A DNA stretch of 64,000 bases, taken from positions 1 to 64,000 of the forward strand of contig JANWWK010000059.1 in NCBI GenBank assembly GCA_025056175.1. The letters run 5' to 3'. This document shows positions 33,369-42,626 of this stretch, piece after piece; the stretch's first letter is position 1; each line of letters begins with the position of its first letter. The notes beneath the pieces are model-generated. The model was given only the letters and a program-made list of their open reading frames with translations, did no database searches and had not been told where the DNA came from. The position numbers were made by a program, and so were the translations under genes. The stretch is from Anaerolineales bacterium. GTDB lineage: Bacteria > Chloroflexota > Anaerolineae > Anaerolineales > Villigracilaceae.

Positions 33369-34250
33369 ATGCCCTCCCCCCGCGTTTTACTCAGCATAGA
33401 TTACGAACCCTGGTTTGCCCTCAGTCGTCGGTACGATACCGTGCGTGACCCCGCTCTGCGCCGTGCGCTGGATGGTGGCTTTACCCACCAGGCGCTCGAC
33501 CCCCTGCTCGAGCAGCTCGACGACACACGCGCCAGTTTCTACCTGGTGGGCGAAATCGTGGATTGGTACCCTGACGTACCGCAGAAAATCATCCAGGCCG
33601 GGCATGAACTCGGCCTGCACTGCCAGATTCACCGCCCGCTGGTGAATGAACGCGAACTGGCCGAAGACCTGGCCGCTTCTGCCGGCTGGCGCGCACATTA
33701 CAACGTACTGGGTTATCGCGCCCCGATGGTCGGCATCAGCGAAGCCGCCTACCCCCTGCTCAAACGCGCTGGCTTTCTGTACAGTTCCTCCATTTACGCT
33801 CCCAGCGGTAACCTGCACCGCAAAAACGGCCTGTGGGAACTACCGGTCAGCACCCTTTCGCTGCTGCGAACACCTTCGCATCTGTCCGCCCCGCGCCAGT
33901 TTTCCCCCCGTCTGCTGGCTGCCGGAGAAGTGCCGTATGGCTCCAGCTTCATGATTGGTCTGATGCCCGGCCTGATTCTCAAAATCATCGAGCGGGAACT
34001 GCGCGCCGGTTTCAGCCCGGTCATCATCCTGCACCCTTACGAACTCATCCGGCCAGAGCGGTTTCTGCGCCGTCTCGGCCCTGACCTGGCCGCTTACCCG
34101 CTCTTACTGCCGTTTACGCTCGATAAATCCACCTTCTTGAAAACCCTGCGCCGACATTTTCCCATCTCGCCGCTCCTGGATTATGTGCGTGAAACTGCAC
34201 AGGCTACTGCCAGTGAACCAATCATACAGCACCCAACGACAGATGACTGA
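33369..34250 (+). CDS. Polysaccharide deacetylase family protein
   Basis: 293 aa. NodB homology traits: SIDYEPWF (catalytic Asp region), HELGLHCQIHRPL (metal His pair) and the later YRAPMVGISEAAYPLLKRAGF block with the Arg-Ala-Pro motif. It probably removes N-acetyl groups from a cell-wall or exopolysaccharide sugar. The stop overlaps the next start by 8 nt. The following FemAB-like, GNAT and membrane-protein genes suggest an envelope or polysaccharide locus. Confidence 0.85.
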   Translation: MPSPRVLLSIDYEPWFALSRRYDTVRDPALRRALDGGFTHQALDPLLEQLDDTRASFYLVGEIVDWYPDVPQKIIQAGHELGLHCQIHRPLVNERELAEDLAASAGWRAHYNVLGYRAPMVGISEAAYPLLKRAGFLYSSSIYAPSGNLHRKNGLWELPVSTLSLLRTPSHLSAPRQFSPRLLAAGEVPYGSSFMIGLMPGLILKIIERELRAGFSPVIILHPYELIRPERFLRRLGPDLAAYPLLLPFTLDKSTFLKTLRRHFPISPLLDYVRETAQATASEPIIQHPTTDD

Positions 34251-35292
34251 ACCTTGCCTTACCCTGCGCCGCCTGGCCGCACAGGAACCGGCCAACTGGC
34301 CCGAAACGCTTACGCTGCCAGCCACATTCACCGCGCTGGATACGTGGACAAACTTCGTTCACGCTGTCTATCGCTTTCCAACCTACCGCTTCGAGACCGA
34401 AATCGAAGGCAGAGTGACCGGGCTGCTGACGCTCACACACATCCAGCATCCCATCTTCGGAAACTATCTGACGACCTCCCCCTTCGGCTCTTATGGCGGT
34501 TTTGCTTTTCAGGATGTAGAAGCGCGCGACCGTTTGCTGGCTGCTGCCCGCGCACTGGCCGAAGATCTGAAAGTCGAATACGTCAACATCCGCTTTGCCC
34601 CACCAGACCCTGCCCCACCACCTGGCTGGGTACAACATCCCGTTTATTGCACCTACTGGATGGATTTATCTCCCGACCTGGACGCTTTGCTCTCCAATTT
34701 CTCGTCCGACCACCGCAATCACATCCGCAAATCATACAAGAAAGGCTTCACCCTGCGCTTTGGCGGGCTAGAGCTGCTCGATGACGCTTACGAAGTGCTG
34801 GCGCGCTCGATGCACGAACTCGGCTCACCCTACCATGCCAAAACGTATCTGAAAACAATGGCCGAATTTCTCGGCGATACGCTCGAATTTGCCGTTTTGT
34901 ATGCCCCTCAGGGTGCACTGGCGGGCGCAGGTGTCTTCATTCAGCACGGAAAAACCGTCACCAATCTGCACGCCAACATCCTGCGCGCTTTCCGTTCCGA
35001 CTATGCCGGAGAATTCCTGTACTGGGGTGTTATCGAGCGTTATGCGCGGCGCGGCTTCCAAATCTACGACATTGGGCGCAGTTTGATTGGGTCAGGTAAC
35101 GAAACCTTCAAAATGAAGTGGAAACCCCGCAAACACCCGCTGGCCTACTGGTATGCCTTGCGGCCGGGCGTGGAACTGCCTGCCTTGAATCAGAAAAACC
35201 CCAAATTTGCAGCTGCCATCTGGCTGTGGAAGCGCCTGCCCGCCTTTCTCGTCCGCGCCGTTGGGCCTGCGCTCATCAACGGCCTGGCCTGA
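34243..35292 (+). CDS. FemAB-type acyltransferase
   Basis: 349 aa from the ATG at 34243 (an upstream extension is possible but would overlap the deacetylase by 68 nt). It shows the FemAB/GNAT-like double domain: LSNFSSDHRNHIRKSYKKGF (the HRNxIRK-type motif), an acetyltransferase core in AVLYAPQGALAGAGVFIQHGKTV, and the late FQIYDIGRSLIGSGNETFKMKWK motif. FemAB relatives outside the peptidoglycan system occur with exosortase and exopolysaccharide genes. A role in transferring an aminoacyl or acyl group onto an envelope polymer is inference. Confidence 0.75.
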   Translation: MTEPCLTLRRLAAQEPANWPETLTLPATFTALDTWTNFVHAVYRFPTYRFETEIEGRVTGLLTLTHIQHPIFGNYLTTSPFGSYGGFAFQDVEARDRLLAAARALAEDLKVEYVNIRFAPPDPAPPPGWVQHPVYCTYWMDLSPDLDALLSNFSSDHRNHIRKSYKKGFTLRFGGLELLDDAYEVLARSMHELGSPYHAKTYLKTMAEFLGDTLEFAVLYAPQGALAGAGVFIQHGKTVTNLHANILRAFRSDYAGEFLYWGVIERYARRGFQIYDIGRSLIGSGNETFKMKWKPRKHPLAYWYALRPGVELPALNQKNPKFAAAIWLWKRLPAFLVRAVGPALINGLA

Positions 35293-35305
35293 GCCCTTTC
35301 ATTCT

Positions 35306-35911
35306 ATGACCGAATTGATTCCGCTCGCTTCGCTGCCCGCCTCGCGCTTGCCGGCGCTGGCAAATCTGCATTGCGCCACCATGCCCACGCTGCTTACCGA
35401 ACTGGGCTATCCCTTCGTGCTGCGTTACTACCAAATCGCCCAGACCGACCCTTCTGTCATTGCCTTCGTCGCCACCCATCACAGCGAAGATGCGTTAGCG
35501 GGTTACTGTCTCGGCTCGCCACATCCACCGGCTCTCACTGCCCGCTTGCGTTCTTCCCTGCCCTGGTTTGCTGGCCAATTGATGCGTCTTTCTCTGACTC
35601 GTCCGTTCGCGCTGTGTCAACTGGCGCAGTCGGTCTTTTCTGCTTCACCGGTCAACGCCCTGCGTCCCGGACAAATCGAACTGACCTACATCGGCGTTGC
35701 CCCGCACGCCCGCCAGCGCGGACTGGGCAAAACCCTGCTGACAACCTTTCTCGAAGCATCTCAAAACGCCGGCTATACATCCGTTATACTCAGCGTCGAA
35801 ACAGAAAACCTGCCTGCTCTCGCGCTCTATCAGCACTTTGGGTTCGCCATCACCCAAACCTTCACCGAAGGTCGTTACCACCGTCACCGCATGGAACGCC
35901 TTCTCGCCTGA
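35306..35911 (+). CDS. GNAT-family N-acetyltransferase
   Basis: 201 aa from the ATG at 35306. The acetyl-CoA site is in IELTYIGVAPHARQRGLGKTLL (R/QxxGxG), followed by SVETENLPALALYQHFGFAITQT. The N-terminal segment matches the standard GNAT beta-alpha pattern (TLLTELGYPFVLRYYQIA). It sits between the FemAB-like gene and a polytopic membrane protein, so an envelope sugar substrate is possible but unproven. Confidence 0.82.
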   Translation: MTELIPLASLPASRLPALANLHCATMPTLLTELGYPFVLRYYQIAQTDPSVIAFVATHHSEDALAGYCLGSPHPPALTARLRSSLPWFAGQLMRLSLTRPFALCQLAQSVFSASPVNALRPGQIELTYIGVAPHARQRGLGKTLLTTFLEASQNAGYTSVILSVETENLPALALYQHFGFAITQTFTEGRYHRHRMERLLA

Positions 35912-35934
35912 ATCTCCCTGACCTTTTCCTGCCC

Positions 35935-38019
35935 ATGTCCCCTACCCGTTCGCTTCTCTCGCGTCTTTCATCGTTGCTGCTACACCCTTCGACTTTTCTC
36001 CTGTCCCTGGCACTGCTGGCGTATGCTCCATTCTTCTGGGAACGCGGTTTTTACTGGGATGAAGCCCCCTGGACGTGGATTTACTACCGTCTCGGCCCAC
36101 AGGCCCTCACCCAAACCTTTTCCACCAGCCGCCCTTTTTGGGGACTAATTTATCAGGCCACCCTGCCGCTGGTCGGACCGCATCCCTGGGCCTGGCAAAT
36201 TCTCATGATTCTCCTGCGCTGGTTGAGCGGCGTGCTGGTGTGGAAACTGTTTGCCCGCCTGCTGCCCGGCTCACGCCTGCCACTGTGGATAGGCGCGCTC
36301 TTTCTCATCTATCCCGGCCTGGGACAGAACTTCATCGCGCTCATGTACACCCATTTCTACATCGTCCTGAACGCCTTCTTGCTTTCACTCTACCTGAGCG
36401 TTCTTGCCGTCCAAACCCAAAAAGCGCGCTGGCACCTTCCAGCCTGGCTGCTGGCACTGGTCAATCTGCTGACGATGGAGTATTTCTACTTTCTGGAATT
36501 CTTCCGGTTCATTCTGTTCTGGCGACTGGTAGATTTGCCCTTACGAGCGCGTGTACGCCGCGTTTTAGGGCTGTTTCTACCCTATTTCTCTGCCTTCATC
36601 GCAGTTACGCTCTGGCGCGCCTTCTTCTTCCCCAATCAAAACGCCAGCTACAACTACCAAACACTGGAAAACCTGCGCGCAAACTTCCTGTGGGGATTGG
36701 GAAAACTGTTCGGCAACATGCTCCATGCCCTATGGACGACCTTCCCCGCTGCGTGGCTTTCGCCGTTCGCACCAGTCGAGACAGCCACCCTGGGGCTGTT
36801 CACCACCATCGCCGCCTTTGCCCTTGCCCTGACAGCCACCGTGCTGAGCGGTCTCTACCTGCGACACCACACCCTTTCGCACGTCCCTTCTCCGAAGCCC
36901 CCCCTGGCTTCTGACGAATCAGGCGGAATACTCCTGCTCGGTCTGCTCGCCTGGCTGTTGGGCGGCGGCGCATTCTGGCTGGTGGGCGAGCGCACCCTGC
37001 CCGAACTACACTTTCCTGCCGACAGGTTCACGCTTTCCTTCCTGCTCGGCACCAGCCTGATGCTGGCTGCTCTGCTGGGATGGCTCTCACGCTTTCCGCG
37101 CCTGCAACTTACCCTGCTTGCGCTGTTGCTCGGCTTCTCGGTCGGCAAACACTTCCAAACCAACGCGCTCTACCGACGTGATTGGGAGACTCAACGAGCG
37201 TTCTTCTGGCAACTTTCCTGGCGCGCGCCTGCGTTGCAGCCTGGCACCACCCTGCTGACCAACGACCTGCCGCTAACCGTCTTCAGTGACAACTCACTCT
37301 CCGGGCCCCTCAACTGGATTTACAACTCCAACGCACCGCAAACTCTGCACGTCACGCCGCAGGGAAAGGCTCTCTCCACAACCGATACGGGCATGCACTA
37401 CATTTTGTACTTTGTCTCAGTGCGCGCGCAAGAAGGCCGCGCCCTGGCGGGCAAACTCGAACCCGGGCATCGCTTCACGCAAAACTACCTGGCAACGACC
37501 TTTGAAGGAAACACTTCGCAGATACTCGTAGTGCATTTCAATCCCCCCGGCTGTGTCCGTATCCTCGACCCGGAAATTGACCCGCTCAACAGGCTACTCC
37601 CACCCGACCTGCGCGATGCCGCTTTCTTGAGCCGCCCACACCTGGTCAGCACCGCCCCGCCCGTCCGTCTGCCAGGCTTCTATCAGCCCGAAATCCCGCG
37701 CGGATGGTGTTATTACTTTTCCAAAGCCGAACTGGCTCGCGCCGAACAAGATTGGCAAACAGTGATTGAACTGCACCGCCAGGCGCAAAATCTGGGCGAC
37801 CATCCCAACGACCCGCTGGAAAACTTCGTTTTCATCGAAGCCTACGCCCACACAGAAGACTGGAAACAAGCGCGCACCCTGACCCGCGAGACCTATCGCA
37901 TCTCGCGTGAATTTCTGCGCCCCACCTTATGTGCCCTGTGGGGACGCATTGCCCGTGAAGTTCCCAACAGCGCCGATGAAGTCCGTGCGGCGCGCGAAGA
38001 TTTGGGATGCAACAAATAG
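35935..38019 (+). CDS. Large polytopic membrane protein, possible GT-C type glycosyltransferase
   Basis: 694 aa. About ten to twelve hydrophobic helices occupy the first ~410 residues, starting with a loop FYWDEAPWTWIYY that holds an acidic pair like the first-loop Asp/Glu of GT-C glycosyltransferases. The C-terminal ~260 residues are soluble and end with an alpha-helical TPR-like stretch (QDWQTVIELHRQAQNLG). Assignment as a glycosyltransferase is only suggested by topology and neighbours. It closes the four-gene cluster. The gene ends just before the FCD regulator promoter. Confidence 0.6.
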   Translation: MSPTRSLLSRLSSLLLHPSTFLLSLALLAYAPFFWERGFYWDEAPWTWIYYRLGPQALTQTFSTSRPFWGLIYQATLPLVGPHPWAWQILMILLRWLSGVLVWKLFARLLPGSRLPLWIGALFLIYPGLGQNFIALMYTHFYIVLNAFLLSLYLSVLAVQTQKARWHLPAWLLALVNLLTMEYFYFLEFFRFILFWRLVDLPLRARVRRVLGLFLPYFSAFIAVTLWRAFFFPNQNASYNYQTLENLRANFLWGLGKLFGNMLHALWTTFPAAWLSPFAPVETATLGLFTTIAAFALALTATVLSGLYLRHHTLSHVPSPKPPLASDESGGILLLGLLAWLLGGGAFWLVGERTLPELHFPADRFTLSFLLGTSLMLAALLGWLSRFPRLQLTLLALLLGFSVGKHFQTNALYRRDWETQRAFFWQLSWRAPALQPGTTLLTNDLPLTVFSDNSLSGPLNWIYNSNAPQTLHVTPQGKALSTTDTGMHYILYFVSVRAQEGRALAGKLEPGHRFTQNYLATTFEGNTSQILVVHFNPPGCVRILDPEIDPLNRLLPPDLRDAAFLSRPHLVSTAPPVRLPGFYQPEIPRGWCYYFSKAELARAEQDWQTVIELHRQAQNLGDHPNDPLENFVFIEAYAHTEDWKQARTLTRETYRISREFLRPTLCALWGRIAREVPNSADEVRAAREDLGCNK

Positions 38020-38025
38020 CGGCTA

Positions 38026-38089
38026 TTGACCCACTTTCCCATCAATGGTATATTAAGCGATAAATAATCGGATTAATCCAATTTATCGC
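38026..38089 (+). promoter_or_regulatory. Promoter with overlapping palindromic operator for the FCD regulator
   Basis: TTGACC (38026-38031) and TATATT (38049-38054) are spaced by 17 nt, giving a start near 38061. A perfect 9-bp inverted repeat GCGATAAAT/ATTTATCGC (38057-38065 and 38081-38089) covers the start site. It encloses the palindrome GGATTAATCC. The position fits autorepression by the GntR/FCD protein encoded next. Confidence 0.75.
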
Positions 38090-38098
38090 AGGAATCGA

Positions 38099-38782
38099 AT
38101 GGCCGCCAACCACATCTCTGAATTCATGCGTTATCTGGCCGCCCACCCTGAAGCCGAACAAGGCCTGCCACCGCTGGCCGTGCTGAGCGAAGAATTAGGG
38201 GTGAGCGTTGCCAGTTTGCGCGAGCAGCTTGAAGTGGCGCGCGCACTGGGGCTGGTCGAAGTACGTCCGCGCACCGGCATTCGTCGCCGGCCTTACGAAT
38301 TTCTGCCTGCTGTGCGCCAAAGTTTGGGATACGCCATGGCGCTGGATGAGAGCAACTTTCAGCGTTTTGCCGACCTGCGGCGGCATGTCGAAGCCGCCTA
38401 CTGGCACGAAGCCGCCGCCCGGCTGACTGCCGAAGACCGCGAAAAACTCCGTCAACTGGTTGCCCGCGCCTGGGAAAAATTGGATGGCCGCCCCATCCAG
38501 ATTCCCCACGAGGAACACAAGCAGCTGCATCTCACCATCTTTGGGCGGCTGGAAAATCCCTTCGTCAGCGGCATCCTGGAAGCCTACTGGGAAGCCTACG
38601 AATCCATCGGCCTGAACGTCTTCACCGATTATGCCTACCTGCGCGAAGTATGGGGTTACCATCAACGCATGGTAGATGCCATTGCCAGCGGCGACCTGGA
38701 GGGCGGTTACCGCGCTCTGGTCGAACATGCCGATATGCTGGCCGATTTGCTCGACCATCGCCCAGGGGGCGGTAAGCAGTGA
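38099..38782 (+). CDS. GntR/FCD-family transcriptional regulator
   Basis: 227 aa. An N-terminal winged helix (residues 25-70, LPPLAVLSEELGVSVASLREQLEVARALGLVEVRPRTG) and a C-terminal FCD all-helical domain are seen. Metal or ligand His/Asp residues appear in FADLRRHVEAAYWHEAA, HLTIF and YHQRMVDAIASGD. FadR-type FCD regulators respond to organic acids. It is followed by korAB at 46 nt, and its promoter lies under a palindrome. Control of korAB as well as itself is inferred. Confidence 0.85.
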   Translation: MAANHISEFMRYLAAHPEAEQGLPPLAVLSEELGVSVASLREQLEVARALGLVEVRPRTGIRRRPYEFLPAVRQSLGYAMALDESNFQRFADLRRHVEAAYWHEAAARLTAEDREKLRQLVARAWEKLDGRPIQIPHEEHKQLHLTIFGRLENPFVSGILEAYWEAYESIGLNVFTDYAYLREVWGYHQRMVDAIASGDLEGGYRALVEHADMLADLLDHRPGGGKQ

Positions 38783-38827
38783 AGAGTAAACCATGAGCAG
38801 TGAATGCCAAATCGTCAGAGGAGAGAT

Positions 38828-40624
38828 ATGACTCAACGCATTGTGAATGATTTTTCGATAACGGTCGGGACCCCCAACGGTTCGGGCAGTTCCACCGCCA
38901 ACAACACCCTCTTGCGCGCCTTGTTCAAAATGGGCATCCCCGTTTCGGGCAAGAATCTGTTTCCTTCCAACATTCAGGGGTTGCCAACCTGGTACACCAT
39001 CCGCGTCAACAAGGATGGGTTCATTGCCCGCCGCGCCACACACGAAATCATGGTAGCCATGAACCCTAACTCGTTTACCCGTGACCTTGCGGATGTTGCG
39101 CCCGGGGGAGCATTCTTCTATGCCGACGACATTAAACTCCCCATTCAGCGCACCGACATCAGCATTTACCCCATGCCGGTCAAACAGCTGGTGCGCTCCA
39201 ACCCGGAAATCCCCGCCAATTTGCGCGACCTGGTTGCCAACATGGTCTATGTGGGCATCCTGGCGCAGATGCTTGGGATAGACATCGAAAAAATCGAGCT
39301 CGCGCTCAAGTTCCACTTCAAGAACAAAGAAAAACCGGTTGCGCTCAACATGAGCATGGTAAAAGCAGGCGCCGAATGGGCCGCCGCCCATCTGACCAAG
39401 ACCGACCCATTCTACGTTGAGCCGATGAACAAAACCGAAGGGTTGATAATGGCTGACGGCAACACGGCCGCTGCACTGGGCGCAATTTATGGCGGAGTAC
39501 AGTTTGCGTCGTGGTACCCCATCACCCCCGCTTCCAGCCTGGCTGAATCGCTCAACGAATACCTGCCCATGCTCCGCCGCACGCCCGAAGGCAAAAACAC
39601 CTTTGCTGTCGTCCAGGCCGAAGACGAACTGGCCGCAATCGGGATGTGCGTGGGCGCGGGCTGGGCTGGCTTGCGCGCCATGACTTCCACCTCGGGGCCT
39701 GGCATGAGCCTGATGACCGAATATGCCGGCCTGGCTTACTTTGCGGAAGTGCCGCTCGTCATCTGGGATATCCAGCGCATGGGGCCCAGCACCGGTCTGC
39801 CCACCCGCACCTCGCAAGGCGATGTGGCTTTTGTCGCCAACATGGGTCACGGGGATATTGATTCGCTCATTCTCCTGCCCGGCTCCATCAAAGAATGTTT
39901 CGAGTTCGGCTGGCGCGCCTTCGACCTGGCCGAGCGCCTGCAAACGCCGGTATACGTCCTCTCCGACCTGGATTTCGGCATGAACCAGTGGATGAGCGAA
40001 CCTTTCGAATATCCCGACAGGCCCATGGACCGCGGCAAAGTGCTGTGGGAAGAAGACCTGGAGCGCCTCAAAGGCGATTGGGGCCGCTACCGCGACGTGG
40101 ATGGCGACGGCATCCCTTACCGCACCCTGCCAGGCAACACCCACCCGGCCAGTGCTTACTTCACACGCGGCACCGGCCACACACCCGAAGCGCGCTATTC
40201 TGAAGAACCCGATGTGTGGGTTGCCAAGATGGCGCGCCTGAAGAAAAAATACGAAACAGCCAAACAATACCTGCCGCGCGCTGTAATTCAAACTGTAGCA
40301 GGAGCAAAATTCGGCATTATCGCCTTCGGTTCGACCCATCCTGCCGTCGAAGAAGCGCGCGCCTGGCTGGAGCGCGAACACGGCCTGAAGAGCGATTACC
40401 TGCGCCTGCGCGCCATCCCCTTCACAGAAGACGTCAGCCAGTTCATTGCCGAACACGAACGTGTGTACGTGGTAGAAATCAACCGCGATGGACAGTTACA
40501 ACAACTCTTGAGCATCAAACACCCCGAACACGCCACCCGTCTGATTTCGATTGCTTATAGCGATGGTCTGCCGCCCACGGCAAAGTGGATTGAGTCGGCC
40601 ATTTTGGAACAGGAGGAAAAGTAA
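38828..40624 (+). CDS. korA: 2-oxoacid:acceptor oxidoreductase, fused gamma-alpha subunit
   Basis: 598 aa from the ATG at 38828 (GGAG upstream). Residues 1-190 are the gamma domain (IVNDFSITVGTPNGSGSSTANNTLLRALFKMG, then APGGAFFYADD). Residues 210-598 are the alpha subunit (GAIYGGVQFASWYPITPASSLAESL, VQAEDELAAIGMCVGAGWAG, TSTSGPGMSLMTEYAGLAYF). It oxidises 2-oxoglutarate or a related 2-oxoacid with CoA, reducing ferredoxin, with korB 1 nt downstream. The C-terminal ~150 residues include a TK-C-like domain. The acyl substrate (2-oxoglutarate or branched-chain oxoacid) is uncertain. Confidence 0.92.
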   Translation: MTQRIVNDFSITVGTPNGSGSSTANNTLLRALFKMGIPVSGKNLFPSNIQGLPTWYTIRVNKDGFIARRATHEIMVAMNPNSFTRDLADVAPGGAFFYADDIKLPIQRTDISIYPMPVKQLVRSNPEIPANLRDLVANMVYVGILAQMLGIDIEKIELALKFHFKNKEKPVALNMSMVKAGAEWAAAHLTKTDPFYVEPMNKTEGLIMADGNTAAALGAIYGGVQFASWYPITPASSLAESLNEYLPMLRRTPEGKNTFAVVQAEDELAAIGMCVGAGWAGLRAMTSTSGPGMSLMTEYAGLAYFAEVPLVIWDIQRMGPSTGLPTRTSQGDVAFVANMGHGDIDSLILLPGSIKECFEFGWRAFDLAERLQTPVYVLSDLDFGMNQWMSEPFEYPDRPMDRGKVLWEEDLERLKGDWGRYRDVDGDGIPYRTLPGNTHPASAYFTRGTGHTPEARYSEEPDVWVAKMARLKKKYETAKQYLPRAVIQTVAGAKFGIIAFGSTHPAVEEARAWLEREHGLKSDYLRLRAIPFTEDVSQFIAEHERVYVVEINRDGQLQQLLSIKHPEHATRLISIAYSDGLPPTAKWIESAILEQEEK

Positions 40625-40625
40625 C

Positions 40626-41720
40626 ATGAGCGAAGCACTGCCAATGGCAGGCGCAGCGGCGCAAGTCAACGCCGTTGGCCTGAGCAAGAATGATTATCGC
40701 GGCAATCCCACCACCCTGTGCCAGGGGTGCGGACATAACTCGATTGCTAACCAAATCATCGCGGCCTGCTACGAAGCCAACGTCGTGCCGGAGAAAATCG
40801 TCAAATTTTCGGGCATCGGTTGTTCGAGCAAAAGCCCCACCTACTTCCTCAACCGCTCCTTTGGCTTCAACAGCCTGCACGGACGCATGCCCTCGCTGGC
40901 AACCGGCGCGCTCTTTGCCGATTACCGCCTGAAAGGGCTGGGCGTCTCCGGCGATGGCGACACGGCCAGTATCGGCATGGGGCAGTTCAAGCACATCATG
41001 CGCCGCAACGTCAACATGGTTTACATCGTGGAAAACAACGGTGTCTACGGCCTGACCAAAGGCCAGTTCTCGGCCACCGCCGATAAGGGGCTGGAACTGA
41101 AAAAACAAGGCACCAACCTGTATCTGCCGGTAGATATTTGCATGGAAGCGCTCGCTTCGCGTGCTACATTCGTGGCACGACTGTTTGCCGGTAATGCCAA
41201 ACAGGTTAAAGAAGTGCTGAAAGCCGCGCTCTCGCACAAAGGCATTGCCGTGCTGGACATCATCAGCCCCTGCGTCACCTTTAACAACCAGGAAAGCAGT
41301 TACTACTCCTACAGTTTCGGCAAAGAACGCGAAGACCCACTGCACGACATTTCCTTCCATGCCGCCTCCGAAGGGCCGCAAAGCACCATCTCGTATGTGC
41401 CGCCCAAACCCGAAATCGTGCTGGAGGCCGATATGGTGGATGGCGAAATCCGCGAGGTGGCTCTGCACGATGGTTCGCGCATTGTGCTGAAGGCGCTCGA
41501 TAAAGACTATGACCCCACCAACCGGCTTGAAGCCATGCGCGTCCTGGAGGATGCTCACGAAAATAACTATCTGGTGACGGGTCTCATTTACGTCGCTCCC
41601 GAAAGCCCATCGCTCACTGACCTGTACAACCTGGTGGAAACCCCGCTCAACCGGCTGACGGAGAAAGACTTACGCCCTGCGCCGGAGACCATCCAAAAAA
41701 TCAATGCCCTGATGTTCTAA
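40626..41720 (+). CDS. korB: 2-oxoacid:acceptor oxidoreductase, beta (TPP) subunit
   Basis: 364 aa starting 1 nt after the korA stop (GAGG upstream). The thiamine pyrophosphate motif is GDGDTASIGMGQFKHIMRRNVNMVYIVENNGVYGLTKGQ. The CQGCGHNSIANQIIAAC Cys motif and GIGCSSKSPTYFLNR are typical of KorB. With KorA it forms an oxygen-sensitive ferredoxin-dependent enzyme of amino-acid catabolism. The C-terminal ~80 residues are an extension beyond the minimal domain. A hairpin follows at 41727. Confidence 0.95.
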   Translation: MSEALPMAGAAAQVNAVGLSKNDYRGNPTTLCQGCGHNSIANQIIAACYEANVVPEKIVKFSGIGCSSKSPTYFLNRSFGFNSLHGRMPSLATGALFADYRLKGLGVSGDGDTASIGMGQFKHIMRRNVNMVYIVENNGVYGLTKGQFSATADKGLELKKQGTNLYLPVDICMEALASRATFVARLFAGNAKQVKEVLKAALSHKGIAVLDIISPCVTFNNQESSYYSYSFGKEREDPLHDISFHAASEGPQSTISYVPPKPEIVLEADMVDGEIREVALHDGSRIVLKALDKDYDPTNRLEAMRVLEDAHENNYLVTGLIYVAPESPSLTDLYNLVETPLNRLTEKDLRPAPETIQKINALMF

Positions 41721-41726
41721 CCCCTG

Positions 41727-41756
41727 CCGTCCCGAAGATACGTTCCTTCGGGACGG
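41727..41756 (+). terminator. Hairpin after korB, stem shared with the pyrG leader
   Basis: CCGTCCCGAAG pairs perfectly with CTTCGGGACGG (11 bp, 8-nt loop). No T-run follows, so termination is uncertain. A very similar stem occurs before pyrG at 51346. Confidence 0.55.
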
Positions 41757-41795
41757 ATTCATTTCTGCCTCGCCTGTAAAGGCTGGAAATCACCA

Positions 41796-42626
41796 ATGGA
41801 AACCTCATTTACCGTTAACGGCCACCGCATCACGGCCACCGTAGAAGGGAACCCCAAAAATCCGGCGGTGTTTCTGCTTCACGGCTGGATGTCACACCGC
41901 GGCGTGTGGCGGCAGACGCTGCCGGTGCTGGAACGAAAGTATCACTGTATTGCGCTCGACCTGTTGGGCTTTGGCAACAGCGACAAACCCAATGATGGCG
42001 ATTACAGCATTCCCATGCAGGGACGGCGCATCGTTGCGATTGCCGATGCAATGGGGGTTCAAAAATTCTCACTGGTCGGACACTCAATGGGTGGACAAAT
42101 TGCAATGTGCATCGCCTCCATGCTCGCGCCGGAGCGGGTAGAAAAACTTGTCAGCGTGGCCGGAGTGGTCACAGGACAACTTTCCGAGTGGGTGGAAAAG
42201 AAAATTTACCCCATGGTGAAATTCGGCTATAACCGCCCCTGGTTTTACCGCCTGAACCGGCTGCTGATGAATCAGCGACTGTATGTCAACTGGATATTTC
42301 GCCCCTGGTTTTACGACATCCGCAACATCCCATTACGCGATTTCAGTCCCGACCGCAGTTTTGCGCTCAATCCGGCCTGCCACGCCTCGATTTACCACGC
42401 CGGGCAGGCCATTCACAACCTGGATGTCAGCAAACACTTGCGAAAAATCAAAGCGCCCACCTTGCTGATTCACGGCGAGAATGACCTGACCGTCCCTATC
42501 GAACAGGCGTATATTGCCCAAAGCGCCATGCCCGATAGCGACCTGGCAATTCTCAAGAAATGTGGTCATTTCCCAATGTTCGAGAAGACCGGTCTGTATC
42601 TCAAGGCGCTGGCGATGGTGTTTTGA
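41796..42626 (+). CDS. Alpha/beta hydrolase
   Basis: 276 aa from ATG 41796. Motifs are VFLLHGWMSHRGVW (oxyanion HG), nucleophile VGHSMGGQIAM, Asp in LIHGENDLTVP and His in KKCGHFPMFE. It lacks a signal peptide. It overlaps the stop of the convergent ABC ATPase gene by 26 nt. The substrate is unknown. Confidence 0.85.
   Translation: METSFTVNGHRITATVEGNPKNPAVFLLHGWMSHRGVWRQTLPVLERKYHCIALDLLGFGNSDKPNDGDYSIPMQGRRIVAIADAMGVQKFSLVGHSMGGQIAMCIASMLAPERVEKLVSVAGVVTGQLSEWVEKKIYPMVKFGYNRPWFYRLNRLLMNQRLYVNWIFRPWFYDIRNIPLRDFSPDRSFALNPACHASIYHAGQAIHNLDVSKHLRKIKAPTLLIHGENDLTVPIEQAYIAQSAMPDSDLAILKKCGHFPMFEKTGLYLKALAMVF

Noticed and set aside
38195-40456. Long minus-strand ORF of 753 codons over korA
   Set aside because: Antisense to the well-supported FCD regulator and korA. 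Its protein has no family resemblance and is a composition artefact of GC-rich codon use.
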